Below, piece by piece: positions 42,160-50,814 of a stretch of 50,814 nt of DNA. Positions within the stretch are counted from its first letter, which is position 1, and every line of letters starts with the position of its first letter. Source of the DNA: Flavobacteriales bacterium UBA3364 (GTDB lineage Bacteria; Bacteroidota; Bacteroidia; Flavobacteriales_F; PHOS-HE28). The notes below the pieces were generated by a model. The model made no database searches. It was given only the letters and a program-made list of their open reading frames with translations, and had not been told where the DNA came from. The DNA lies in the NCBI GenBank assembly GCA_002360495.1, contig DEQO01000112.1, forward strand, positions 1 through 50,814. Reading direction: 5' to 3'. The translations under genes were made by a program, and so were the position numbers.

Positions 42160-42202
42160 ATGAGCGGATCAGGAGCAGGGCAGAGATCCGTTCCATCGTC
42201 CG

Positions 42203-42242
42203 ACAAAAGAACGGGGCGGACCTTCTTGCGAAGGTCCGCCCC
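42203..42242 (-). terminator. Strong Rho-independent terminator of the giant repeat-protein gene
   Basis: A 13-bp perfect stem (GGGGCGGACCTTC at 42213-42225 with GAAGGTCCGCCCC at 42230-42242) and a TTGC loop. On the minus strand it is followed by GTTCTTTTGTCG. It may also stop transcription from the converging plus-strand gene. Confidence 0.85.
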
Positions 42243-42267
42243 GGAATGCATGCACCAGGTGGTGGTT

Positions 42268-45200
42268 CTAGCGCTGCACCATGATCTTGATCACCCGTTG
42301 CTCACCGTTGCGGGTGGCAAGCAGGTAGTACGCACCCGAAGCCAGTTCGCCAAGGTCCATGTCGATGGTCCGTTGACCTGCCAGGCTGAACGGCGCGATC
42401 ATCTCCTGCCCCATCGCATTGCGCACGCTGATGCGCAGTGGCGTTGCACCGGTGATGGATGGGCGCAGTTGGAAGATGCCGTTCGAGGGGTTCGGATGCA
42501 CCGTGAACCATTCGTCGCCGCTTGCATTCGCTGTCGTAATGCCCGTGTTGAAGTCAACGTTCACGGTCGCGCAACTGGTGAGTTCGCAACCACCGACCAT
42601 TGCGGTCACGCAGAGTTGCACCGGACCGGCCGTATTGTTCGCCGTTGCAACAAGCGCGAAAGCGGTGTTGTCACTCGATGTCCAACCGTTGGGCAGGTCC
42701 CATGAATAACTGGTGGCGTTGGCGACCGGCGTCACGATAAATGCGCTGCTCGTGTTGCCCGCCACCGTTGCAGGGCCGGTGATGTTTCCGATGCTGAGCG
42801 GGGTTCCATTGCAGGAGCAATCCGTGCCGCGCACATCGTTCACCGTGCATGGGTCGCTATCGTCGCACGTGCTGCCTGGCAGTGCATTGCCACCGGGTGA
42901 TCCTTCACAATCGATGGTTTGACCAGCACATGTGCAGTTCGCATTGTAGACATCACCACCGGTGGTGGCATCGCCGTCATCGCACGATGTTCCTGGTTGG
43001 GCCGGCCCTCCGGCTACCCCTTCGCAATCGTTCGCCAGCACGCCCGCACATATGCAGTTGGCGGTGTATACATCGTCACTTGTGGCGGCGTTGCCATCGT
43101 CGCATGCAGTGCCGATAGTGTTCGTCCCTCCGGCTACCCCTTCGCAATCGATCGATCGACCAACGCAATCACAGTTCGTGTCGATCACATCGTTCCCGGT
43201 GTTCGCGTTGCCATCATCGCATGGAAGTCCGGGTAGTGTAGGTCCGCCCACTATTCCGTCGCAGTCGATCAATTGGCCTTCGCATTGGCAGGATGCGCTC
43301 CAGGTATCGTTGCCCGTGGCGGCGTTGTCGTCATCGCACGCTGTGCCGGGCTGCGCTGTCCCGCCCACCACACCGGCGCAATCCGTGGCGGCCACACCCT
43401 GACAGGTGCACATGTCGGTCCATGCATCGTTGTTCGTCGCCGGGTTCTGGTCATCGCAAGCGGTACCGGGCAATGCGGTTCCCCCGGGCGTGTTGAGGCA
43501 ATCGTAGACCTGTCCCGCGCACACGCAGCCTAGATCATAGGTGTCGTTGCCGGTAGTGGGGTTGTTGTCATCACAGGCCGTACCGGGTTGCGCGGCACCA
43601 CCTTCCACGCCGGCACAATCCGTGGCGAAGGCGCCTGCGCAGAGGCAGTTCGCCGTGAATACATCTCCTCCGGTGAGCGGATTGCCATCATCGCACGCGG
43701 TGCCGGGAAGTGTGGTGCCTCCGATCACACCGGCACAATCGATGACGAAGCCGAAGCAATCGCAGATCGCGTTGTAGACATCACCACCCGTCGTTGCGAG
43801 CCCATCGTCACAAGGCTCGCCTGGCAGTGCCTGGCCGCCGGGGATGCCTTCACAATCCAACACCTGACCGATGCACAGGCAGTTCTGCGCATAGGCATCG
43901 TTCACGGTGTTCGCGTTGCCATCATCACATGGGCTGCCCGGGCCGACGTTGCCACCTGGCGTGCCTTGGCAATCCACCGCCACGCCCACGCACTGGCAGT
44001 TGGCGCTCCAGGTGTCGTTGTCGGTATCCGCATCGTTGTCATCGCACGCGGTGCCGGGCATGGCGGGGCCGTTGTTCGCGCCCAGGCAATCCTGCGGCAC
44101 GTTCGCGTTGATCACCACGGAATAGTCCTCGGTTTCACCAAGCGAATAGTTGTAACAGGGGTTGAGGATGGCCGGTTCGTTGCCCACGACGTGCGCACCG
44201 CGCACGCGCATCTTGGTGGAGCCAAGCGTGGCATTGCCAGGCACGGTGAAGAAGAGGTTGACGGTACCGCCGGGTGTTGAACTGGGCAACTGCCCCACCA
44301 CCTCGTTCGCCTCGAAGGTGTTGTCCTGGTCCCAATCGATCCAAGCGGCGTAGCTGTCGCCCGCGTTGGGGCCACTGGTGATGGTGAGCACGCTGGGTGC
44401 GTTGCGCGACAGAGGCGTGCTGAACTGAGCGCTGAAGTCCGTGTACGCGTCGCCGGTCACGCTGCCTGTTCCCGTGTTGTCGATCCCGCCGAGCTGCACA
44501 CCATCGATGTAGTCACCCGCAGCTGGGCCCGTTGCGCTGGTTGGCTCGCAGTAGCTGCCGAAATTCCCGGGACCGTAGTGCGCGGCTATGGTGACGCTTG
44601 AGCTGATCTCCGGCTCGCACAACGAGTAGAGATAGAGTTCGATGCTGTAGTCGGGACCAATGGGAAGATCCGGCTCGGAGAGCACCAGGTTCGTAACGTC
44701 CAAGCACGCTCCGCCTTGGATGGTCACATCCTTGCCATTCCCGGTGGAGTTGAGCGGATCGCCGAGCACCACCATTTCGCCGCCTTCCGTGTTCGATTCG
44801 TTGCGGAACTTCAGGTAGTAGGTCATTTCATCCGTGCTGTTGTTGCAGATATACAGCGGGAAGGCCACAGGGTCGCCGAAAGGCACTTCGTTCACCACCA
44901 TGAAGTTGCTGCCCATGGAGCCCACGAAGAGCGAGGGCTGTTCCCGCTGGTAACCTCCCTCGTAAGCGCAGCTGGTCTCCGACAGCACGGTATCGAGCTC
45001 GAAGGCGTAGGTGCCGAAGACCTTGTCCTGCAGCACACGGACACGGAAGCGGTCCCCGAGGTCATCGTCCTCGAGGTGGTAGGTCATTGTATTGGTCGAC
45101 GTGTTCGATTGGCTCTGGCCGCGACCATAACCGTTGCTGAAGTGCGCCCCGCCACCCGCGGTGATGCCCGACCCGCCGATGTTCACGCCGAACTCGAAAC

Positions 45201-46520
45201 TCAGTCCTGCCTCGAGGGCCACGTCATAGTTGATGGAGTAGTTCTCCGTAGTGGTGGTGGTGAGGGAGTGGTCGATCACGGCGCCCCCGCCGAAGAAATT
45301 CTCCGCAGGTGTGCTCCCTGTGGCATTGGCCTTCAGGGAGTCGTTCATGGCCAGGGTCTGGTCCCAAACGCTCAACTGCTGGACCGTAGCCTTGTAGGCC
45401 ACGCTGTCGGCGACGGGGTCCAGGTTACTGAGGGTTTCCTGGAGGTCGGGCATCAGCACGGTGCGGATGTCGTTCTCACTGGCGCTGTAGCTGTCCAGGT
45501 TCTCAACGGGCACGACCACCATGTAGTTTGTCTTGTTGATGACGCCGCAGGAGGGCCGCTCGATGATCTTGGCCATGCCGTAAGCGTTCCGGGTGGCGGT
45601 GAAAAGGAACAGGTCGCTGGGTGGCCCCACTGGATTGGTACTGAAGGTGGTGGAGGACTCCAGACAGGTGATATTCTCAAAATTCTGGGTCTCGGTCTGC
45701 GAGGCGGAGACATCCGCTCCTATTTCGCCATAGATCTCCACCGGAACGGTCATCACGAAGCCGAGTGTGAACGACACGCCGATGCGCGCCTTGAAGTACC
45801 CGTTCTGGGTATTGCCGGTGGTCACCGAGCGGGTCTCGCCCACGCAGGTGCCATTGGACACGGTGATGCTGCTGTAGCTGCCATCACCGGGCGGGTCGCG
45901 CAGGATGTAGAGCGGCAGCGCTGGCGTATTGTAGTAGCCGAGCACATTGGTGAACACCGGACCGACGAAGACCACTTTGAAGCGGATATCGGCGATGACC
46001 TGTCCACCCATTTTGTAGCGCAGGCCGAACTCGCGCACGCCGTTGTTGGGTTCGCCCCACGCATCACCAGCTTGGTGGGTGACGGTGATGTAGTCCTGGA
46101 TGTCGATGTCCGTGATCCCAGGTATGCCATTGACCGAATGTGAATTGACATTGGCGACACAGCTCGAACAGAACTGCCCGTCAACAAAGAATTCGTACGT
46201 GGGTGCGGCCATATTGACGGTCGTATAGTTGAACGCCACATTGAACGATTGTGGACCCTTCCCTGCGGGCAGCGAGTAATAAGTGTCCACCGGTCCATAG
46301 TTGCTGCCCAAGAAGTGCCGGGTTCGGTCATAGCGAAACGGTAGTTGCCCACACCGCAGGCAGGCCCCACGTTCCCGAACACCGTTAGCGCAAATGGAGT
46401 GATGCCACCCGCTCCCCCGCCCGCCGGGTAGCCGATCTGGTTGGATTGGGCTTGCCCATTGAGCGCGGCGATGCCCAGCAGCAGGGCCAGTGCGTTGGAA
46501 AAAAGAGTACCGTGTTTCAT
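42268..46520 (-). pseudogene. Giant secreted protein: beta domains, GEVED domain, 11 Cys-rich repeats, T9SS type A end; one frameshift near the N-terminus
   Basis: The start is ATG 46520 with signal peptide 'LALLLGIAALNGQAQ'. The signal frame reads to 'YRFAMTEPG', after which the sense continues one frame away as 'HFLGSNYGPVDTYYSLPAG'; restoring one C at about 46315-46330 gives a continuous 1417-aa protein. Domains in order: a ~500-residue beta region with 'EFFVDGQFCSSCVANVNSHS' and 'GGGAHFSNGYGRGQSQSNT', a GEVED domain ('YAAWIDWDQDNTFEANEVVG' to 'ETEDYSVVI'), 11 repeats of ~39 residues (44091-42790), a PKD-like domain, and a T9SS sorting domain ('WFTVHPNPSNGIFQL'). Annotated as disrupted because of the shift, though a sequencing error is quite possible. 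Confidence 0.8.
42790..44091 (-). repeat. Eleven tandem ~117-120-bp coding repeats (Cys-rich)
   Basis: Consensus unit: DC.G..GG.A.PGTACDDGN, then ..TGNDVY..NC.CAG. Each unit has four cysteines in a fixed pattern and an acidic CDD(G/D/N)(N/D) core resembling a calcium-binding loop. The repeats differ from one another in both sequence and codons, so expansion is old rather than recent. They look like stalk modules, probably disulphide-braced and possibly calcium-bound. Confidence 0.85.
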
Positions 46521-46581
46521 GGCAGAAATGGGTTGGTCCGAGGGTTGGCCCAAAACTCCACCGGCACGGGCGGCTGGCCAT

Positions 46582-46714
46582 GCGTAGAAATACCTGTTCT
46601 CGATCAGAAGATCGGAAAATGGATGCCCGCACCCTCCATCACGGTGAACAGCACAACCCCAGTGCCGCCAAGGAGCGATCTTCTGATCATCTCGTTGTCC
46701 GATCTTCCGATCGC
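46582..46714 (-). promoter_or_regulatory. Conserved non-coding element, copy X, upstream of the giant repeat-protein gene
   Basis: It shares four blocks, in the same order, with copy Y (47408-47541): GCGTAGAAATAC, GATCGGAAAATGG, AGGAGCGATCTTCTGATCA and CTTCCGATCGC. Copy X also has a perfect 13-bp inverted repeat, GATCAGAAGATCG (46602-46614) with CGATCTTCTGATC (46676-46688). It ends 62 nt before the ATG of the gene. Confidence 0.65.
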
Positions 46715-46805
46715 GCACCCCTCCGCAACGAAGGGGCCTTATCAAAATGCGCTGAAGTGTTCGTGGCTTGTAAGTTCGTCAGGTCAGCTCGGGCAGTGAT
46801 CCGCG

Positions 46806-46847
46806 CAAAACGAAGAGGGGCTGCCCTTTTGAGACAGCCCCCTTTTG
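46806..46847 (-). terminator. Likely terminator of the 157-aa gene
   Basis: GGGGCTG (46817-46823) pairs with CAGCCCC (46835-46841) around an 11-nt loop, with T-rich sequence on either side (TCTTCGTTTT on the minus strand, CCTTTT on the plus strand). A further palindrome, GGCGCAAATGCGCC, abuts it (46847-46860). Confidence 0.6.
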
Positions 46848-46877
46848 GCGCAAATGCGCCGCCCTGACCGTGGCGGT

Positions 46878-47351
46878 CTATTTCAGCAATACTGTGCGCA
46901 TCACCTTCTCACCTTGATAGGTGCGCAGATCGTTCAGGCCGGTGCGCATGGCCTTCAGTTTATCCGGACCACCTATCTTCGTGGTGAGGCCATCGCGAAT
47001 GGCTTTCCACTTCGCCTCCCGTGCCGGGTCGGGATCCAGGGCCGCGAGGTTGGGGTATTCCACGAGCATCATCACATTGAAATCCTCCGAGTTGCTGAAG
47101 TTGCCGCTGAGTACGCGATAGCTAAGGATGAGGCCTTGCGCTTGGGCGGCTTCCATTTGCGGGATCCAGTATCCGGCGAGTTGGTCCAGGTAGTCCTGGT
47201 CCGTGTTGGCACCGGTGCGTACCATGCCCACGGTGAAGACGCTGCCTTCCTTGGTCTTGGGTTCGTCCTGTGCCTGCATGCCTGTGGCCGACATCATCAG
47301 GCCCAGGAACAGGGCGATGGCCGGCAGTTTGCGGGAAATGTTCTTCTTCAT
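46878..47351 (-). CDS. Small exported protein with ABM/dimeric alpha-beta-barrel-like features
   Basis: 157 aa from ATG 47351 (frame open to 47399). The signal peptide is 'KLPAIALFLGLMMSATGMQAQ'. The mature part has 'VFTVGMVRTGANTDQDYLDQ' then 'ILSYRVLSGNFSNSEDFNVMMLVEYPNLAALD', resembling the strand-helix-strand of dimeric alpha/beta barrel (antibiotic-biosynthesis-monooxygenase or NIPSNAP-like) proteins, but the catalytic features are unclear. It lies directly downstream of the hybrid kinase with element copy Y between. No sorting domain; periplasmic. Confidence 0.65.
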   Translation of the reverse strand: MKKNISRKLPAIALFLGLMMSATGMQAQDEPKTKEGSVFTVGMVRTGANTDQDYLDQLAGYWIPQMEAAQAQGLILSYRVLSGNFSNSEDFNVMMLVEYPNLAALDPDPAREAKWKAIRDGLTTKIGGPDKLKAMRTGLNDLRTYQGEKVMRTVLLK

Positions 47352-47407
47352 GGTCGAAGTGGTTGGTTGATGCCTCCAAATGTGGTGCGCCATCCGCACC
47401 CGGCACC

Positions 47408-47541
47408 GCGTAGAAATACGGGTTCTGAAAGCGGATCGGACACTTGGATCAACTGACGATCGGAAAATGGGATGGCAGGCGCGGACGGCCTGCTTCCAGC
47501 TAGGAGCGATCTTCTGATCACCTGATCACCCTTCCGATCGC
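47408..47541 (-). promoter_or_regulatory. Conserved non-coding element, copy Y, upstream of the 157-aa gene
   Basis: It has the same four blocks as copy X, with total length 134 versus 133 nt. Its third and fourth blocks overlap the last codons and stop of the hybrid kinase gene (stop TGA at 47518-47520). It ends 57 nt before the ATG at 47351. Confidence 0.65.
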
Positions 47542-50500
47542 CTCGAGCAGCTGCTCGGGTTTGAACGGCTTGGGCACGAAGCCGTCCATGCCGGCCTCCA
47601 GGCATCTGTCCACCTGCGGCTTCATCACATTCGCCGTCATGGCGAGGATGGGAATGCGCGACTTGTCGCCACCGAGCAAGCGGATGGCACGCGTGGCCGC
47701 ATACCCGTCCATCACGGGCATCTGCACATCCATGAGCACGAGGTCATAGTCGTTCCGGCCGACCATCTCCACCGCTTCCTGTCCGTTGGTGGCCACGTCG
47801 ATGTGTACACCTGGGATGGCATGTTCCAATTGCTTACGCGCCACGAGCACGTTCATCTTGTTGTCCTCCGCGAGCAGGATGCGGAGGTCCCGAAACGCAA
47901 CGCCACTCCGGACTTGGCCAGGAGTATCACTGTGCCAGGACGGTTCTCCTTCTGTGGCGGACAACAGTGTGTATGGAATGGTGAACGTGAACGTGCTCCC
48001 CCTCCCCACTTCGCTTTCGGCGCTGATGGTCCCACCCTGCATCTCCACCAGACGCTTGCTGATGGCAAGGCCCAATCCCGTGCCGCCATACTTGCGTGTA
48101 TGGTCCTCTTCCGCCTGTGTGAATTCCTCGAACACATGCGGCAGGCGGTCCGGTGCAATGCCGATACCGGTATCGGTAATGCTGCAACGTAACGCGACAG
48201 CAGCAGATCCGCCCTGCAGGTCGACGCTGCTTTGAGCATGGATCCGGATCGATCCCTGTTCCGTGAATTTGATGGCGTTGCCCACGAGGTTCATCAGGAC
48301 CTGGTGCAGGCGGGTGGGGTCGCCCGTGACTTTCGCCGGTACGTCCGGCGCTACATCCATGGACAGGTCCAGCCCGGCCTCGCTCGCACGGAACCGCAGC
48401 ACGTCCACCACGTTCGCCATTATCGCACGCGGGTCCATGGGCACCTTCTCCAAGCGCAGCTGTCCGGCTTCGATCTTGCTCAGGTCCAGGATGTCGTTCA
48501 CGATCACCAGCAGGTTCTCGCCGCTGCTGGTGATCGCATCGATGTACTGCCGCTGTGCGGGAAGGTGCTCATCCCGCTTCAACACAGCGCTCATCCCTAC
48601 GATCACGTTCATCGGCGTGCGGATCTCGTGGCTCATGTTCGCCAGGAACTGCTCTTTCACTTTTTCGCTTTGCTCGGCGCGTTTGCGTTGCGCTTCGGCT
48701 TCATCCCTCTGACGGCTCAATTCCAGCGTACGTTCCGATACGGTGCGCTCCAGCACATCCTTCTGGTGCATCAGCCCTCGTGTGCGAATGCGTATGAAGG
48801 TGAAGACACCGCCGATGATCGACAGCACATAGAGCGCATAGGCCCACCAGGTGCGCCACCACGGCGGCAGCACCACCAGTTCGAAGGAGGTGCCCTGCGC
48901 ATCCCATACACCATCGCGGTTGTCGCCCCGCACGCGGAAGGTGTAGGTGCCGGGATCAAGGTTGGTGTAGACCGCGCTGTGATCATGCCCTGAGCTGATC
49001 CAATCCGGATCGAAGCCTTCCAGCTTGTACTGGTACCGGTGCTCCTCAGGAGCGGAGAACTCCATGCTGGCGAATTCGAAGGTGACCATGTTCGCGCTGT
49101 GCAGTATGCTCATGCCCGCACTCAAATAGGCGGGCACGCTGAGCGGCGATCCCGCCACGCGATAATCGACCGATCGGTTGATGAGCTTGATGCCGGTGAT
49201 GCGTATGGGGCTGACGGAGGTGTCGTCCACCAGCTGGCGGGGTTGGAAATAGTTGAACCCCTTCACCCCACCGAAGAAGAGCGTTCCATCGGCCAGCTTG
49301 CAGTAGGCGTAACGGTTGAACTCATCGCTCTGCAGGCCGTCGCTCGCGTCATAGTTGCGGAAAATGCCGGTGCGCGGATCGAAACGCGAGAGACCCTTGT
49401 TCGTGCTCATCCACAAATTTCCGGCGTCATCACTGAGGATGCCGTAGACCACGTCGTTGGGCAGGCCATCCTTGGTACTGTAACGGCGCACCTTTCCGGT
49501 ACGCTTGTCGAACCGGTCCAACCCGCCCCCGTTCGTGCCCACCCACAATACATCGTGTTCCTCCGGGTCAGGCGCTATCGTGTACACGATGTCCGTTGAA
49601 AGTGTTGCCGCATCCTTGGGATCGTTGGTGAAGACCTTCCACCGCGCGTTCATCTCCGACCGACGATCATAGCTCAACATGCCCGTGGCGGTGCCGAGCC
49701 AGAGCACACCATCATCCGCGATGTAAAGTGCATGCAGGAATTGCTCCGTGTCACCCAAGCGTGAACGTGGGTAGGGCACGTGGTGGAAGGTCTTCGTCCG
49801 ACGATCGAAACGGCAAAGCGAGTGCGCTGTTCCGGACCAGATGTTCGAGTCACCTTCCAACACCAGGATCTCATGGTAGGACTCTTCTGGGAACACAGTC
49901 GCCGCCGCCGCATCGCGCGGATAGCGGGTGATCCGGTCCGAGAGCACGTCGTAGCTCAGTATGCCTGCGTGGCTGAACCAGAAAAGCCCATCCCCATCCG
50001 CTGTCGGCCATCGACTGGTGTGGCTCACCGCACTCAATTCGGGATGGTGTTCCTTGGCCGACCACGGTATCCACACCGGCCAGGTCCGCGTTCGCGGATC
50101 GAACTCATTGAGGAAGCCGTCCGAAAAGGAGACGAGCACATGCCCGTTGCCCATGGCCTGCAGTTTCCTGCAACTTTCGCTGTTCACGGTGTTCAAGCGC
50201 GCCGTCCGGGGCTCGTATGTGAACGCGCCATAGCCGGAGGTGCCCAACCATATCAAGCCGTTCCGATCGCGGTAGGCACATTTCCCCAATTGCGCCACGG
50301 GTCGAAGATCCAGATCGCGCGGTAGGACACGCGACCATCTGCCCGTGCCCGGTTCGAACCGATGGATCCCGGTGAACACAGAGACCCACACACCTCCCTG
50401 GGCATCCACCGCGGCGTTCGCACCGCGGATCTGACCGAATTGTGGGCTCAAGGTGCTCAGGGTCTTCACGGCTGTGGACCGATGATCCAACTCGACCACA

Positions 50501-50814
50501 CCGTACATGAACAAGCCGTAAAGCCGATCGTTCGTGGTATCCTCCACAACGGTAAGACCGGTCAGGTCCAACGGAGCGCGCCCTATCCGCAAGGTGCCCG
50601 CAGGGCGGTCCAACCGCAGTGTGTCTATCCGGTCGTTGCCCCCATGGTCCGGGAGCACCCGGAAACCGGCCCGATCCAATTGTCCCACCCAAATGGTGCC
50701 CGACCGGTCGGTGCTTACGAAGCACGTACGGTCCAGATGGTTCGTGTTCGTGCAGGCGGGCAGGCCGTCATCGCCGAGACCGCCGGTGAAGGTCAACTTC
50801 ATCACACCGTGGGT
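47518..50814 (-). CDS. Hybrid two-component sensor kinase with propeller sensor, 5'-truncated by the window edge
   Basis: At least 1098 residues; the frame is open past the window end. Sensor: repeated propeller blades ('IWLGTSGYGAFTYEP', 'LWVGTNGGGLDRFDKRTG', 'LWMSTNKGLSRFDPRTG'), then a Y_Y_Y domain ('YQYKLEGFDPDWISSG' to 'YTFRVRGDNRDGVW'), then a membrane helix ('WWAYALYVLSIIGGVFTFI'). Kinase: HisKA 'ANMSHEIRTPMNVIVGM' near residue 720, and HATPase 'NLVGNAIKFTEQG', 'DTGIGIAPDRLPHVFEEF' and 'GGTGLGLAISKRLVEM'. Receiver: 'ILLAEDNKMNVLVARKQLE', phospho-acceptor Asp in 'YDLVLMDVQMPVMDG', 'AMTANV', 'VPKPF'. It ends there, with no AraC-type HTH, so phosphate must pass to another protein. Genes downstream may be its targets. 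Confidence 0.92.
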   Translation of the reverse strand, partial: THGVMKLTFTGGLGDDGLPACTNTNHLDRTCFVSTDRSGTIWVGQLDRAGFRVLPDHGGNDRIDTLRLDRPAGTLRIGRAPLDLTGLTVVEDTTNDRLYGLFMYGVVELDHRSTAVKTLSTLSPQFGQIRGANAAVDAQGGVWVSVFTGIHRFEPGTGRWSRVLPRDLDLRPVAQLGKCAYRDRNGLIWLGTSGYGAFTYEPRTARLNTVNSESCRKLQAMGNGHVLVSFSDGFLNEFDPRTRTWPVWIPWSAKEHHPELSAVSHTSRWPTADGDGLFWFSHAGILSYDVLSDRITRYPRDAAAATVFPEESYHEILVLEGDSNIWSGTAHSLCRFDRRTKTFHHVPYPRSRLGDTEQFLHALYIADDGVLWLGTATGMLSYDRRSEMNARWKVFTNDPKDAATLSTDIVYTIAPDPEEHDVLWVGTNGGGLDRFDKRTGKVRRYSTKDGLPNDVVYGILSDDAGNLWMSTNKGLSRFDPRTGIFRNYDASDGLQSDEFNRYAYCKLADGTLFFGGVKGFNYFQPRQLVDDTSVSPIRITGIKLINRSVDYRVAGSPLSVPAYLSAGMSILHSANMVTFEFASMEFSAPEEHRYQYKLEGFDPDWISSGHDHSAVYTNLDPGTYTFRVRGDNRDGVWDAQGTSFELVVLPPWWRTWWAYALYVLSIIGGVFTFIRIRTRGLMHQKDVLERTVSERTLELSRQRDEAEAQRKRAEQSEKVKEQFLANMSHEIRTPMNVIVGMSAVLKRDEHLPAQRQYIDAITSSGENLLVIVNDILDLSKIEAGQLRLEKVPMDPRAIMANVVDVLRFRASEAGLDLSMDVAPDVPAKVTGDPTRLHQVLMNLVGNAIKFTEQGSIRIHAQSSVDLQGGSAAVALRCSITDTGIGIAPDRLPHVFEEFTQAEEDHTRKYGGTGLGLAISKRLVEMQGGTISAESEVGRGSTFTFTIPYTLLSATEGEPSWHSDTPGQVRSGVAFRDLRILLAEDNKMNVLVARKQLEHAIPGVHIDVATNGQEAVEMVGRNDYDLVLMDVQMPVMDGYAATRAIRLLGGDKSRIPILAMTANVMKPQVDRCLEAGMDGFVPKPFKPEQLLEAIGRVIR

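Noticed and set aside
44716..46143. Long plus-strand open frame (~475 codons) opposite the giant repeat protein
   Set aside because: It is antisense to a gene with clear domains, rich in His/Val/Gly as expected from the mirrored frame of GC-rich coding DNA, and has no family motif.
1..50814. tRNA, rRNA, CRISPR arrays and transposase genes
   Set aside because: No T-loop/CCA patterns, ribosomal signature, spacer arrays or transposase motifs were seen in any gap or gene.

Overview
The window is chromosomal DNA of a GC-rich member of the Bacteroidota, most likely a Flavobacteriales relative. This rests on T9SS type A and type B C-terminal sorting domains on many secreted proteins, a DUF4260 protein, the Bacteroidota 'ABC transporter ATPase' small family, a gliding-motility-associated C-terminal domain, promoter-like TTG-N19-TAnnTTTG signals, and an OstA-like plus LptD pair. 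There is no rRNA, tRNA, CRISPR array, transposase or phage gene. Both ends cut genes: an OstA-like protein at the left and a hybrid histidine kinase at the right.

Layout. 1-6 kb: the end of an OstA-like gene runs head-on into a minus-strand group (conserved small protein, small membrane protein, CotH-kinase-like protein, CotH-like/beta-helix protein). 6-8.1 kb: a secreted delta-60-repeat protein and a small membrane protein. 8.2-15.4 kb: a cell-envelope and electron-transfer block, with amidase, MlaD and two Fe-S proteins on the minus strand and lptD divergent from them; short inverted-repeat elements sit at both ends of lptD. 15.5-20.5 kb: a TPR protein and housekeeping genes (PabA-type glutamine amidotransferase, VOC protein, DUF4260, exonuclease III). 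20.8-27.5 kb: a tandem duplication of a DUF1800-DUF1501 gene pair. 27.5-30.2 kb: a PIF1-type helicase and a cold-shock protein with a clear terminator. 30.4-42.2 kb: mostly secreted or membrane proteins of unknown role, including an OmpA-like protein with its OmpA domain at the N-terminus and a 2H-phosphoesterase-like protein that seems to lack its catalytic histidines. 42.2-50.8 kb: a hybrid two-component sensor, a small exported protein, and a giant secreted protein with 11 cysteine-rich repeats, the last two each preceded by a copy of the same roughly 133-bp non-coding element.

How the genes fit together. The envelope theme is strong: LPS export (OstA-like, LptD), lipid transport (MlaD), wall hydrolysis (amidase), peptidoglycan anchoring (OmpA-like) and T9SS cargo. 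The most unusual parts are the CotH pair, the duplicated DUF1800/DUF1501 module (twin-arginine start plus T9SS end on the same protein), the shared element behind the sensor kinase, and a repeat element that appears to have entered the 5' end of the amidase gene. All function calls come from reading motifs; no database search was possible.
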